Below, piece after piece: positions 37,038-48,416 of a stretch of DNA of 64,000 nt. The DNA comes from Rotaria sordida. Taxonomy: Eukaryota; Rotifera; Eurotatoria; Philodinida; Philodinidae. The position numbers were made by a program, and so were the translations under genes. The stretch is taken from contig CAJNOL010000926.1 of the NCBI GenBank assembly GCA_905250125.1, forward strand, positions 29,561-93,560, given 5' to 3'. Every line of letters starts with the position of its first letter. Position 1 is the stretch's first letter. The notes under the pieces are model-generated. The model did not search any database, had not been told where the DNA came from, and saw only the letters and a list, made by a program, of their open reading frames with translations.

Positions 37038-37994
37038 ATGCGTTTCTTCAATCGGTATTCATTTCAGACTTGTCTTATTATACTTTTGTTATTTTTAATT
37101 CTTGTCTATTACTATAATTATTCCTGTTTAGCAGTAGTACATCCAAAACTATCACCACAATCTACTGTTCGTATTATGTATGTTGTTCGAACAGTTTCAA
37201 AGTACTATTCAACTCGTCTTATCTATCTCCTTCAAACATGGATTCCACTCGTTCAAGAACATGTCTTTTTTGTTAGTGACATTCTTCTACCAAATATCAC
37301 TCAAACTCATATTATCCCTACAGAAAAAACATGTGGCCTAAGTTCACATTCAGTGAGATCTTTATGTTGTCAAACGATTCATGACTTTATTCTCTATCGT
37401 CGTCATGCATCGAATTATGATTGGTTGTGCCATATTGATGATGATCAATATGTTCATGTAGATAATCTTCGCAAATATTTGTCTACACTTGATTTTCATC
37501 GTCCGTACTATATTGGACGTAATTCATGGAGTACTACATTTAAACGAACAAAAAATCCTTATCCATATCATTTTTGGTTTGCGACACTCGGTGCTGGAGT
37601 ATGTCTATCGAAAGGTATTCTTCATTTGCTTGATTTTCATACACAAACGGCTTCACAATTTATTAATGGATGTATTCGTGAATATTATCCCGATGATATT
37701 TATCTTGGCTTTCTTATTAGTAATCATCTCAATGTGTCATTGACAAAAAATCTTCGCTTTCATTCTCATCTCGAACGTTCGTTATTTGATGATAAACACT
37801 CATTTATAAAAACATTCCATCAACAAATTACATTTGGATTTGGACTACCTCATGTAGTCCCACGATTTCTTCCATATTTGTTCCCTAAAAATATTGATCC
37901 ATTTCGTATGCGTACACTTCATTGTCTCCTTTATACTCAGCTAGAAGATTGTCAAATAAGAATACAAAAGTATCTTTTAAATATGGCTGAATGA
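37038..37994 (+). CDS. Fringe-like beta-1,3-GlcNAc transferase (GT31)
   Basis: An intronless 318-residue type II membrane protein. It has a basic cytosolic tail (MRFFNRYSF), a TM anchor (about residues 11-27, CLIILLLFLILVYYY) and a lumenal Fringe/GT31 catalytic domain. Conserved points are the DDD metal/UDP-GlcNAc motif in HIDDDQYV (D134-D136), GAGVCLSKG (about 186-193), PDDIYLGF (218-225) and FHSHLE (241-246). Fringe enzymes extend O-fucose on Notch EGF repeats with GlcNAc in the Golgi. The protein is shorter than vertebrate Fringes (about 320-380) because it lacks most of the stem. Whether this copy acts on Notch or another O-fucosylated target cannot be read from the sequence. The start is the first ATG placing the TM next to the N terminus. 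Confidence 0.87.
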   Translation: MRFFNRYSFQTCLIILLLFLILVYYYNYSCLAVVHPKLSPQSTVRIMYVVRTVSKYYSTRLIYLLQTWIPLVQEHVFFVSDILLPNITQTHIIPTEKTCGLSSHSVRSLCCQTIHDFILYRRHASNYDWLCHIDDDQYVHVDNLRKYLSTLDFHRPYYIGRNSWSTTFKRTKNPYPYHFWFATLGAGVCLSKGILHLLDFHTQTASQFINGCIREYYPDDIYLGFLISNHLNVSLTKNLRFHSHLERSLFDDKHSFIKTFHQQITFGFGLPHVVPRFLPYLFPKNIDPFRMRTLHCLLYTQLEDCQIRIQKYLLNMAE

Positions 37995-40099
37995 AATGTT
38001 CTTCTATTTTTTTAATGACTTTCTTGTCTATATGGTTTTTCTAACAGTCGTCATTGTAGTAACAATATGATAAACAAGTGAAAGTTTGAAAAACAATCGA
38101 GATACTTTTGTCTCAATATTGAAATACCATTGGTGATTGGTGGTGTTATTGATTGTTTAACCGAATCTCTCTGCACTATTTCTTTGGAATAGATTATTTT
38201 TCGTTAAAATACAAACCTATTCAATTGATGTGTTGAGTGTAAATGTAAGCAAAATAAAGATCAATGCCCTAGTTTGATCATTGTTGTTATCATTCATAGT
38301 TACAGGAACATCACAACTATGAATTCTTCGAAAAGTAACTTTTACTCTTGACATCAAAGTCTTAACGAATTTTATCTTATATTTCAAAATCATTGTATTG
38401 GAAACTGTCTAGTTTTCAATAGAATCCAAATTTCTATAGATATTTTTATTATTAAAATACTATAATACATTTCGTTTTTACTGATCTAAAGAGAAATAGC
38501 GATGTGAAAAGCCGATTGGAGTCTAGTAAACAATCCATAACGATCTTTTCCAATTTTACTCAGAAATCTATAATTAAGAGCGATAGCCAAGATGAGATGC
38601 ACTAGTATCGTAATATAGATTTTGATAATGCTAGAGGCCTCTTCATATGACTTGAATTTTTACATATGAGCATTATAATATTATACTCATGCACCTCTAC
38701 TAGTAAGAAATTGAAACTTAAAGATGATGACAATTCTATAATTGATCTCTTTTTTAGCAGTGGAAGAAACTGCACTGTTGAAAAGATAATCTCGAGTTCT
38801 AATTAAAAATGTAAAATTCATATGGTTTTGGAATCGAGCCAATTGGGTTAGCAAGTTTCCTTCTTTCTTTCAAACAATTCATTCTTATACTAAAAAACGT
38901 CCGAGCATACGTACGCTATAATCCATGAATTTGCCACAGTTTCTAATATTCACATTCAATCGTTTCTATACAAGGCTAGGTTTTAGAATACCTCAAAGAT
39001 GCTTATGCAGCTCATCATGACTATAAAAAAAAATACCAATAAAGATTCGATGATAAAGCATGAAGGAAGATAAAGTCACATGAGTAAGCCCATTTAGTGG
39101 TACAGAATCAAAGAAGCGAATAAAAACTGATGGGTGAAGAGAATGATTGAGACGAAATGGAATAGAACAATAATCAATAAAATGAACAACACGATTGTAC
39201 TCTATAAGAAAACCTACCTATTTGAAATAAAAGTAATTTTCTCTTTGACTAAATACATTCGTGTAACATTATCACATATATCCTCACAATTAATCACAAT
39301 TAATATAGTCCTTCGTATACTCATTTGTTAACGCATGTACTTTGCATCTTCTTTTTCTGTGTGTTTCTTTGTCGTCTTTTCCTCCTAGTTTCACATCTTT
39401 CTTCATCTCTTGCTATTTGACAATCTCTCTGTTCATGCTCTCCAAGCAGTTTATAGGACTTGAAGACCTTGTATATGTCTTTATTAGTTTTGTCATTCGA
39501 TCTTACTAATCGTTCTTCGCTTCTCATCCGATATTTCTTTGCGATCTGCATTGTTTTATTTCGTTCTCCGTGTATGCGGAGCATATTTGAAACTGCAAAA
39601 GGTTTCGGATCCAATTACAAGTCAAATCAGTTGCAGATAAGTTTTCACTATTGATTTTTATGTATATGAGTCGTGATGCTGTTTACTAGGGAAAGAGCGA
39701 GTGTGAGGGTGGGTATGGGTAGATGTGTATAGAATACTGACCGTTCCACGACAAACGGCGTTTGTGTCTGTTTTTGTCCGAAACATCATCAGATGGATTC
39801 TCAATTTTTTTCAAGAGCATACCACGGCCGATTTCGTCCTATCTCAAAGGACTCTTCGGGTGGTTTAAGAGAGTGTGATTGTGCGTCAATCAATTAAGAG
39901 ATAAATCAACTTATCTCTTAACGAAAAGACAAGTTCAATGTGCTAGTCTCAACTCTTGTTTTTCAGCAATCCGTTTCCTGCCGAAAATTAAATAGCAAGA
40001 GAATAATAATAAATAAATGTGCTTGCATTAAAATGATTTAAAACAAGCAGAGTTAATTTCGGCAACGGGTTTCGTGTTATTTATTAGAATATTGAAAGA
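37995..40099. other. intergenic with partial GT repeat
   Basis: 3' flank of the Fringe gene with an AATAAA at about 38254. A lone G-rich telomere-like arm lies at about 39700-39730. A basic frame on the minus strand (39321-39614, rich in Arg/Lys/Glu, no ATG at its start) is suspicious but unrecognised. A small inverted repeat of AGAGATAA/TTATCTCT lies near 39897-39922. Confidence 0.4.
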
Positions 40100-40853
40100 A
40101 TGTGGGTGAGGGTGTGAGTATGAGAAGGGTTCTATGGAATTTCGAGAATAATAATTTCGTCATCTGAATTTCGGCAATGTCGAATTCACGGTAGAATTTC
40201 AAAATTTTTCGAATTTCTACTGGCATTTTGACACTATTGTCGAAAATCTTATGGAATTACGACAATAATAATTTTCTATGTATATTTTATTGTCTGTTTT
40301 CCGTCGGAATTTCTGCAATATTCACACGGGATGAAATCATACTCAATGAGTTAGATTTCGATGAATACGATATTAAATTCTTGAACTACTTTACAAAATT
40401 ATGTCCTTTATAAACGTGCATTTTTCCTTTCTTTACTTTTCTTCTTTGTTTTTCTTGCGTGACCTACATTGCATTATCGTCCAATATCTTCTATTTTCTT
40501 TCTTAACACACGCAGAAAATCATCACCGTTCTTTTCGTCATTTGTTGTTTGTTTCCTTTATTTTGCCTCGATCTAGTCAGAATGTATATCTATTCTTTTC
40601 ATCATTTGCTATATGTTTCTTTTATTTTACCTCGATCTAATCAGAAAATATATCTGTTGTGTTTAGTATGTTCGTTCTCGAGGTATAGAGAGAAAGAAAA
40701 TACCGACCATTCGTTCGCTAGTCTGCGCGTATCTATATAAGTTCTTGTATCGTCCATCTTTTTTTTTATATCCACTTTTTGAAGAAACATTCTTTTCTAG
40801 ATTCTTCACTTTACAATCCATTTGAACTTATTTAATTCATTATTAATCATAAA

Positions 40854-43021
40854 ATGGTAGTGATTACTCGTGCTGCGGCTGCATATCAACAGCAACCATT
40901 TAATACAGATACTACAATTGTACCTGATGCTACAAGCAAAAAGGGCAGTAAAAAGAAGAAAGAAATAATTGGTCAATCTACATCATTATCTATTACTTTG
41001 TCGTCATCGGAATCACATACAATAACATCAACAACAGCACCAATGTCCTTATTAACAGTTGAATCATCTCATCATCAAAATAATAATGATGTTATTGGTA
41101 CTAATGATTCTGATCAATGTATTGATTTACCATCAATTAAATATAATTAAATCGATAATAATCAAGAAGATAAATCATATAATCTGAATGATGATAAGGA
41201 ATTAGATACAATAATATCATGCCAATTATCGTTGGTGACATTGAATGGTGTAAAACAAATCGTGGTAACGACCGAATATGTATGTGTGGACATACTTATG
41301 ATTTTATGTCTCAATCATTAAAAAACATATTCGTTATTTTCGTTGTTCGAAAGAAGATCGTGGTTGTCGTGCTGTCGTTTATGTATCTATCGATTCGAAC
41401 ATTTATAAAGATTCAAATAATGTTGAACATAATCATCTACCAAATCATCATAATGTTAAACGTTTATTAGTATTACAAAAGGTCAAAGAAAGGGTTATGA
41501 CGGAACCAACTTCTGTTACACGTATTATAGAAGATGAATATGTAAAAAATAATTTGAATGATGGTGATCGACAATATTTTTTGTTACCAACAGCACAAGA
41601 TAAGCAATGTAGATACACTTAACTTGCATGTTGAATGTCATGTCTGCAGGAAGTTAAATATAAATCTGTTCTTTTATATTTTTAGCTTCAAAATTTTATA
41701 AAATTCGTGCAAAAACATTACCACCTGATCCAAAATCATTGGATTTTGATGTTCCAGAATCATATTCAAAAACGTATAGTGGAGAACAATTTTTAATCTA
41801 TGATTCAACACAAGAAAAATTAGGTGGATGATGAATGATTTTTACCACCGAAGTATTGATTAAAATGTTATGTAGTTGTGAAGTTATATTAATGGATGGT
41901 ACGTTTAAAACATGTTCTATTATATTTTCTCAGGTATATGTTATAATGGGCCAGCATCTCGATGAAGGTATGTATACAGTTTTTGTTCAGATCAGCTTCA
42001 TTTTTATTTGTACTAAAATGAGTTTTTTTATTTAGCAATTCAATTGGTATGGTGCCTTACGCCAAAAAGAACCCAAGAAGTTTATGAAAAAAAATTTTCA
42101 AAGTTTTAAAAAAAAATCAACTGATTTTGGTCTTAAATTTGAACCACAATATGCTTATTTGGATTTTGAAGTTGGAACAATTAATGCGTTGGAAAAAATA
42201 GTAAGTTATTTGTTTAAAGACGAAAAAATTATGCTCATCCGCGTAATTGATCTATAAATGAAGCCATTAAAATGTTTTTTGTTTTAGTTTCCTGATATTT
42301 CTATCCATGGATGTTAGTATCATTTCACCCAATCTATTTTTCGAAATATTCAAAAGACTGGATTAACAAGTATGTATGAAAATAATGAAAAAGTTAAAAT
42401 TTGGTTGAAGAGTTTGATGGCATTACCATTAATAATGAACAATGCGGTTGATTCTTCTATTGAATTATTGATTGAAAATGTACCATCATCTGATAAATTA
42501 CTAATTGAATTTCTTGAATATTTCAAAAATCAATGGGTAACACGTATACCAATAAAATATTGGAATTTAGGACTAATACATCTTCGATGTAATAATAGTG
42601 TAGAAGGTACAGTATGTTTTGAGGGTACAATTATAGTTGAAATGTTATGTATTATTTTTATTGTCATTTTAGGTTATAATAATCGTCTTCAATATCGCTT
42701 TGGCGTGCATCCATAGTTATGGTCGTTTATTCATTTCTTGGAAGGTGAAGAATCATTGGTAATGACGCGAGCATCACAAATACGAAGTGGCAATTATCGT
42801 CATAAAGCAATGCCATTCTCCAATGGTAATGAAGTTTTAAGAAAAAAAACAAAACAACTCAAAAATCTGTCTCGTTTATTTCAACTTGGTGCAATAGGTT
42901 TAAAACAATATATAACAAATCTATCATCTTTCGTTGGTGAACCAGCAACAAAACAAAAAAAGAAAAATAATCATATTAATAATACTACAACTGTTAATAA
43001 TGCCATCGACAATAATGACAT
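40854..43021 (+). pseudogene. MULE transposase with FLYWCH finger, decayed
   Basis: The N-terminal Ser/Thr-rich region (MVVITRAAAAYQQQ, 40854 on) is followed by a FLYWCH-type zinc finger (YFRCSKEDRGCRA, then EHNHLPN; about 41250-41440). The MULE DDE domain follows: first catalytic Asp in LMDGTFKTC (about 41895), second in YLDFEVGTINA (about 42160), then HGC.YHFTQSIFR (42305) and a C-terminal RCNNSVEG region (about 42590). Short introns are visible, such as 41970-42036 and one near 42625-42675 ending TTTTAG. Lesions seen: an in-frame stop at 41148, a frame change near 41245, another in the A-run near 41320, two stops at about 41828-41834, and a stop replacing Trp in HGCW (about 42311). The frame ends '...DNNDI' and the original stop (TAG, 45966-45968) lies beyond the nested insertion. 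It is not functional. Confidence 0.82.
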
Positions 43022-43501
43022 CAAGGGGGAAACAGCGGACTTCAAGACTTCAAAAGACTTCAACAGACTTCAACCATAGTGACTTCATATTTTCACAAGA
43101 CTTCTAAAGACTTCATAAGACTTCTAAAGACTTCTAAAGACTTCATAAGACTTCTAAAGACTTCTAAAGACTTCATAAGACTTCTAAAGACTTTTAAAGA
43201 CTTCATAGGACTGCAAGGGACTTCACAAGACTTCATAGATTTCCATGGGACTTCATAGGACTTCAAAAGACTTCGTGAGACTTCACGGACTTCATGGGAC
43301 TTCACGGATTTTGTGAGACTTCATAGACTTTGTAGGACTTCTTGAGACTTTATAAGACTTCATCAGACTTTATAAGACTTCGTAAGACTTCATAAAACTT
43401 CATAAAACTTCACAAGACTTCGCAAAACTTCATAAGAGTTCACAAGACTTCATAAAACTTCACAAGACTTCAAGAGGCAGATACCATGCGTATCAAAAAA
43501 C

Positions 43502-45013
43502 CAAGGGGGAAACAGCGGACTTCAAGACTTCAAGACTTCAAAAGACTTCAACAGACTTCAACCGCAGTGACTTCATATTTTCACAAGACTTCAAAAGAGT
43601 TCTAAAGAGTTCTGAAGACTTCATAGGACTCCAAATGACTTCACAAGACTTTATAAGACTTCGTATGACTTCATAAGACTTCATGAGACTTCATGGGACT
43701 TCAAAAGACTTCGTTAGACTTCACAGACTTCGTGAGACTTCACGGACTTCATGAGACTTCACGGATTTCATGAGACTTCAGAGACTTTGTAGGACTTCTT
43801 GAGACTTTATAAGACTTCATAAGACTTCACAAGACTTCATAAAACTTCAAGAGACTTCATGAGATTTCAAGAGACTTCATGAGACTTCAAGAGACTTCAA
43901 GAGACTTCAAGAGACTTCATGAGACTTCATGAGACTTCATTAGAATTCAATAGACTTCAAGAGACTTCATGAGGCTTTATGAGACTTCATTAGACTTCAT
44001 GAGACTTCATGAGACTTCACAAGACTTCACAGGACTTCAAGAGGCAGATTCCATGCGTATCAAAAAACCTTATAGAAATTACATGAAATTTCTATAACAT
44101 GCAAAAAACAAAACTTATCATATAGAGATTACAAAAGTGTTTCTTGTTTCTGAGAATTGTTTCTCGCAGTATATCCATATCTAGAATAAAGATGTGACAA
44201 TGACACAAAGCGTTGATGAAATTAAAACAGAGAAAATAAACTTTACTGGTATGCGTATGTTTGATTCGATTAATCCAGCATTGGAAAACTCCTATTTTCA
44301 GGTGCAAATAAATAACAAGACTAAATTTATACACAAGCAAACGACTTGTTGGTTATTGACCGACGAAGCTAGCCATTTATCGGCTGATAGATTATCACGA
44401 GTGATAGAAATAAACAAAAAGGAATAAAATTCTTCATAAGATTGACATCGAATAAATGAAACATTTCTTATAAAAATAAACCACTTCATTCACAAAGCAT
44501 TCCGTTCTTAACTATCATGTTTTCTAAGATCCAACAAACTTGAATTTTTTTCCAGTACCTTGACAAACAAACAATAAAAAGTTCACCTTTCTGCTAAAAT
44601 AAGACCGTCGAAAACAAGACAATTTCATTGCTTTTTTATGAATTTTCATGCACTAAATGTATTTCAAAACTTCCATGAGACTTCATTAGACTTCAAAAGA
44701 CTTCAAGAGACTTCAAGAGACTTCAAGAGACTTCATGAGACTTCATAAGACTTCATGATACTGCATTAGAATTCAAGAGACTTCATGAGACTTCATTAGA
44801 CTTCGTGAGACTTCATTAGACTTCATGAGACTTTATAAGACTTCAGAAGACTTTATGAGACTTCAGAAGACTTTATGAGACTTCAGAGACTTCAAAAGAC
44901 TTTATGAGAATTCATGAGAATTCATAAGACTTCAAAGAGACTTCAGAAGACTTCGAAAGACTTTCAAGATTTCATGGGACTTCACGACTGAAGTCTCTGC
45001 TGTTTCCCCCTTG
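43502..45013. mobile_element. same transposon family, inner nested copy
   Basis: A complete 1512-bp copy with the same 15-bp termini, inserted into the outer copy. It is flanked by a perfect 8-bp duplication, CAAAAAAC (43494-43501 and 45014-45021). The inner copy itself carries the intact, unduplicated target site (GCGTATCAAAAAACCTTATAG, split by nothing, near 44056-44076), which proves the site was single before insertion. It carries its own ORF (44194-44427) and GACTTCAN arrays at both ends. Confidence 0.87.
44194..44427 (+). CDS. 77-codon transposon ORF, inner copy
   Basis: Small protein with segments KINFTGMRMFDSINPAL, FQVQINNKTKFIHKQ, CWLLTDEASHLSADRLSRV and a basic end. The first codon of the open frame is GTG; an in-frame ATG is the third codon. 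A pyrimidine-rich stretch ending CTCGCAG about 35 bp upstream could be a splice acceptor. The CWLL-x5-LSxDRLxRV pattern feels like a short conserved domain of metazoan transposon-linked proteins, but I cannot name it. Its placement between the subterminal arrays, in both copies and in the same orientation, suggests it belongs to the element. Confidence 0.5.
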   Translation: MTMTQSVDEIKTEKINFTGMRMFDSINPALENSYFQVQINNKTKFIHKQTTCWLLTDEASHLSADRLSRVIEINKKE

Positions 45014-45146
45014 CAAAAAACCTTATAGGAATTACATGAAACTTCTATAACATGCAAAAAACAAAACTTATCATATAGAGATTACAAAAGTGTTTCTTGT
45101 TTCTGAGAGTTGTCTCTCGCAGTATATCCATATCTAGAATAAAGAT

Positions 45147-45380
45147 ATGGCAATGACACAAAGCGTTGATAAAATTAAAACAGAGAAGATAAACTTTACT
45201 GGTACGCGCTTATTTGATTCGATTAATCCAGCATTGAAAAACTCCTATTTTCAGGTGCAAATATATGACAAGACTAAATTTATACACAAGCAAATGGCTT
45301 GTTGGTTATTGACCGATAAAGCTAGCCGTTTATCGGCTGATAGATTATCACGAGTAATAGAAACAAACAAAAAGGAATAA
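45147..45380 (+). CDS. 77-codon transposon ORF, outer copy
   Basis: The partner of the frame at 44194. It has the same length with an ATG start, and is about 92% identical in DNA (about 18 differences in 234 bases, nearly all transitions). About twelve to thirteen codons change residue and only about four changes are silent, so the two copies show no sign of selection on the protein since they split, although both frames stay open. The CWLL...LSADRLSRV motif is intact. Confidence 0.5.
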   Translation: MAMTQSVDKIKTEKINFTGTRLFDSINPALKNSYFQVQIYDKTKFIHKQMACWLLTDKASRLSADRLSRVIETNKKE

Positions 45381-46949
45381 AATTCTTCATAAGACTGACA
45401 TGGAATAGATGGGCATATTTCTTATAAAAATAAATCACTTCATTCAAAAAGCATTCAGTTATTAACTATTATGTTTTCTAAGATCCGACAAACTTGAATT
45501 TTTTTCCAGCACATTGAAAAGAAAACAATAAAAGGTTCACCTTTCTGCTAAGATATGACCGTCGAAAACAAGACAATTTCATTGGTTTCTTATTAGTTTT
45601 CATGCACTAAATGTATTTCAAAATTTCCAGAAGAATTCGTGAGACTTCATTAGACTTCAAGAGACTTCATGAGACTTCAAGAGACTTCATGAGACTTCAT
45701 GAGACTTCATGAGACTTCATTAGACTTCAAGAGACTTCATGAGACTTCATGAGACTTCATGAGACTTCATGAGACTTCAAAAGACTTTATTAGACTTCAT
45801 GAGACTTCATAAGACTTTATGAGACTTCAGAGATTTCAAGAGGCTTTATGAAAATTCATGAGACTTCATAAGACTTCAAGAGACTTCAGAACACTCCGAA
45901 AGACTTTCAAAACTTCATGAGACTTCATGGCTGAAGTCTCTGCTGTTTCCCCCTTGAATGACATTTAGTTAAAATTATTTTACTCATTAGGATTGTTTTT
46001 GGATTAGCTCGTTCATATTGTTTTTATTTCAAAAATGTAGATTATGTTAAAAAAAAGAATTCATATTTTTTGATGTAGAAGTTTTTCCTGAATTTTTTGT
46101 TTTCTTCAATCATCTGCTAATGCTTTTGTTTTTCCACACAAGTTTTCTCTATTTGTTTTCTTGTCTTTACTTGTTGCTGATGTTAATTAAAGAAAGTAAA
46201 CTTACAATCATTTATTATATAACATCTAGTTCTTGTTAATAATTATTTTCTTCATGTTAACTTTAAAACTAAGAAAACTGCATTTTTGCTCTACATTGCA
46301 GCTCCAGCTAGCATCTATATATCTTATTGTATTTCCGACAGAAAATGGACAATAAAATATACATAGAAAATTATCATTGTCGTAATTCCGTAAGATTTTC
46401 GACAATATTGTCAAAATGCCAGTAGAAATTCGAAAAATTTTGAAATTCTACCGTAAATTCGACATTGTCGAAGTTCAGATGGCGAAATTCCGTCTTCCCA
46501 TGAGAAGTGGTCGCACGATCAACCACACCCACATCCTCAATATAAGTATTTATTTCATTTGAAAAGTTTACTTTCACAGAGAAAAAAAGTTTTATACAAA
46601 TAATAAAGTTAAAAGCACGGAAGGATTTTCAATCAACGAATTAACTCAGACTGGTACAAGGTTCATAACTATTTTTTGTTTCCTACAAGATATGACAAGC
46701 CGGAAAGAAGATTTGTGGAATTTATCAGACCATCATTGTATCATTGACAAAGGATGTCAATATGTTTTCGTGTTGCTGTCGTGCGTGTATTTTGTTTTTT
46801 TCGATGCATCGGCAGACCACTGAATAACAATTCTATGAAGTTGTTTTTCTTCAGTTTGGATGAATTTGACGAAACGCCATATGTGAGGATGATTACGTGC
46901 AATGTGATGGTTCATTCGATTGTGGTAGCCTTTAATGGCAGAATATAGT

Positions 46950-48400
46950 GATTGTTTTCAAACAAAACTTGTCTCACTCTTACCCTGACAGATATTGTTT
47001 ATTCTGGAGTTAGCTGTCGAAACGTTCCAAAGATCGATATCGACCAACCACTTCTTTTCGAAATAAATTAACAGTCGTTCCATTGATGAACCAGCTAATT
47101 GTTGAACATTAGTTCGAATCTCATCATAACCAGCAAGAACTGTATTAGATGACATCATTGCCAGAGCCATCATTTTTCTGCAAAAGTCACGTACAAGCTC
47201 ATTTTGTATATATTCTTATTGAAGGCCTAGTTTCTGAATTTATCTAAATATACACTACAAGTAGTGGAAATAACATCCATAGTGTCTTGACGAAGAAAAC
47301 TAAAAAGTAAGCAATAGTTAGGAAAAAAACGTATTTTTGTTATGTCAAACACAAGATACTTACCTTCGACTTCACAACTGATAGAACACGAGATTCAAAG
47401 TCTGTTACAATAAAGTTTGGTGAAAGGCTTTTGTGACGTTCTGTTGCTGCTTGCTTTAGTTCAAAGAAGATTTGTTGATATGTAACAGAGTTTTTATTAA
47501 TCATCAATGCGAATACACATGGTACACCTAGAGATAAAACTAGAAATGTCTGCAGAAAATAGTTTTTATTTTTCTTACATATATCAAAATAAATTGTATG
47601 AATAATAAAAATTTGCGTGAAATGAAGTGGTGTTTTTGAGAAAGTTGCATCCATGTATGTCGTATGTGAATCAAATAGTATGTCCAGCTGCAGATCCTTT
47701 GCATACATTAAAAGACGTTCACGTCGTATAAATGATTCATTTGATAGCAGGAATCTCTTTCTATCGATTGTTAATTTATATAAATCAGGAATATTGAACA
47801 AACATGAATTAGGTAAAGATGGCATACGTTTTCGACGAATTGATGCAAACATTTGATCTATGATAAAAATAAAAAAATCTTGTGTTATTAAATTTTTTAT
47901 CATCACTCACAAATTTCCTGATTTATCGGAAACGTAGCTAAGACAGTAGCATCGATTGACACTTTAGATGTTTCTTCATAGATCATAGCAATAGATGTTA
48001 ATTCATTCAAAACACGTTGTTTCATTTGTTGACGAAGATATGTTGTCTGGATTAAATCTGAATTTAGTTGATGATCGTGATCGCTTCTACCACCAAATAA
48101 GTATACATCATTTTCATCGGTGTGAACGAATATCTTGCAGCCACAAACAACACATGTCTAATACTTCTTTCGTGCAGTCTTCTTATTACATCTTATATAT
48201 ATATATACATTTTCGTTCATGATCAATAATTGTTGTCCTTTGTTCGATGTTATGAATGATATATTGTCATTTATGCTGGTAGATGTGTCTATTATGTCCG
48301 ACATAATATCTGTTTTTAAAAGTCTGAAAGCTGAATAATCTATTATATCTGTTAGTACGACATATGTGATTTGTTCATTTTTGTTTAACAGCAAAGACTC
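46950..48400 (-). pseudogene. second MULE transposase, decayed, inverted
   Basis: On the minus strand, from 48400 down: a FLYWCH-like finger (RCNKKTARKKY, CVVCGCKIFVH, then DHDHQLN; about 48230-48070), a helical linker (VLNELTSIAMIYEE) and the MULE DDE core with the first Asp in YMDATFSKTPLHFTQIF (about 47650). Next come VPCVFALMINKNS and the second Asp in NFIVTDFESRVLS (about 47390). A broken HYGCYFHY...CIFR segment (about 47310-47260) and a C-terminal part (SSNTVLAGYDEIRTNVQQL; about 47150-46960) complete it. Stops and breaks occur at about 48158 and 47220-47300. It is a different subfamily from the MULE at 40 kb, judging by divergent motif wording. I did not find its terminal repeats. Confidence 0.75.
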
Positions 48401-48416
48401 GCGTTTTGGCTAAGAG

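Larger units (their letters stand above)
43024..45950. repeat. GACTTCAN subterminal arrays
   Basis: Arrays of a roughly 10-bp unit (GACTTCATGA, GACTTCAAGA, GACTTCATAA and so on) at 43024-43490, 43520-44045, 44670-44995 and 45630-45940. The left array of each copy opens with CTTCAAGACTTCAAAAGACTTC and closes with GAGGCAGAT(A/T)CCATGCG. Each right array closes with CTGAAGTCTCTG next to the terminus. Frames across the arrays are artefacts. Confidence 0.85.
43022..45956. mobile_element. unrecognised DNA transposon, outer copy
   Basis: Terminal inverted repeats CAAGGGGGAAACAGC (15 bp perfect) are flanked by the perfect 8-bp duplication AATGACAT (43014-43021 and 45957-45964). It is interrupted by a second copy of its own family (43502-45013); without that it is about 1415 bp. 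Subterminal regions are arrays of a roughly 10-bp unit, GACTTCAN(1-3). A 77-codon ORF (45147-45380) is in the middle. The 8-bp duplication suits hAT or the Kyakuja-Dileera-Zisupton group, but the CAAGGGGG ends and the ORF do not match a family I can name. No transposase is present, so it is probably moved in trans. Confidence 0.85.
40128..46499 (+). mobile_element. Mutator-like element (MULE) with long TIRs
   Basis: Long terminal inverted repeats (left about 40128-40315, right about 46330-46499) match through words such as GAATTTCTACTGGCATTTTG and CCATCTGAA. The outermost bases read GG-N6-GGAATTTCG on both sides; the left copy has a 15-bp local duplication. The direct repeat ATGAGAAG flanks it at 40120-40127 and 46500-46507, fitting the 8-11-bp duplications of Mutator. 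It encloses a decayed MULE transposase (40854-43021) in plus orientation. Without the nested insertions the element would be about 3.4 kb. Confidence 0.82.
40100..46540. repeat. GT/CA hairpin split by the MULE
   Basis: The G-rich arm (about 40100-40127, GTGGGTGAGGGTGTGAG then ATGAGAAG) is left of the MULE. The C-rich arm (46500-46540, ATGAGAAGTGGTCGCAC then CCACACCCACATCC) is to its right. Joined at ATGAGAAG, the two halves give one hairpin with the same loop type as the intact one at 27.85 kb. Confidence 0.75.

Noticed and set aside
39321..39614. Basic 97-codon minus-strand frame
   Set aside because: Charged composition is suggestive, but it starts with TTG, has no domain and no splice support; left unannotated.
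43093..43305. Minus-strand repeat protein (KSLEVFRSLM repeats)
   Set aside because: It is the reading of the GACTTCAN array; frames change with every indel.
43024..45950. CRISPR-like array
   Set aside because: Unit is about 10 bp with no spacers, in a eukaryotic transposon; no cas genes.
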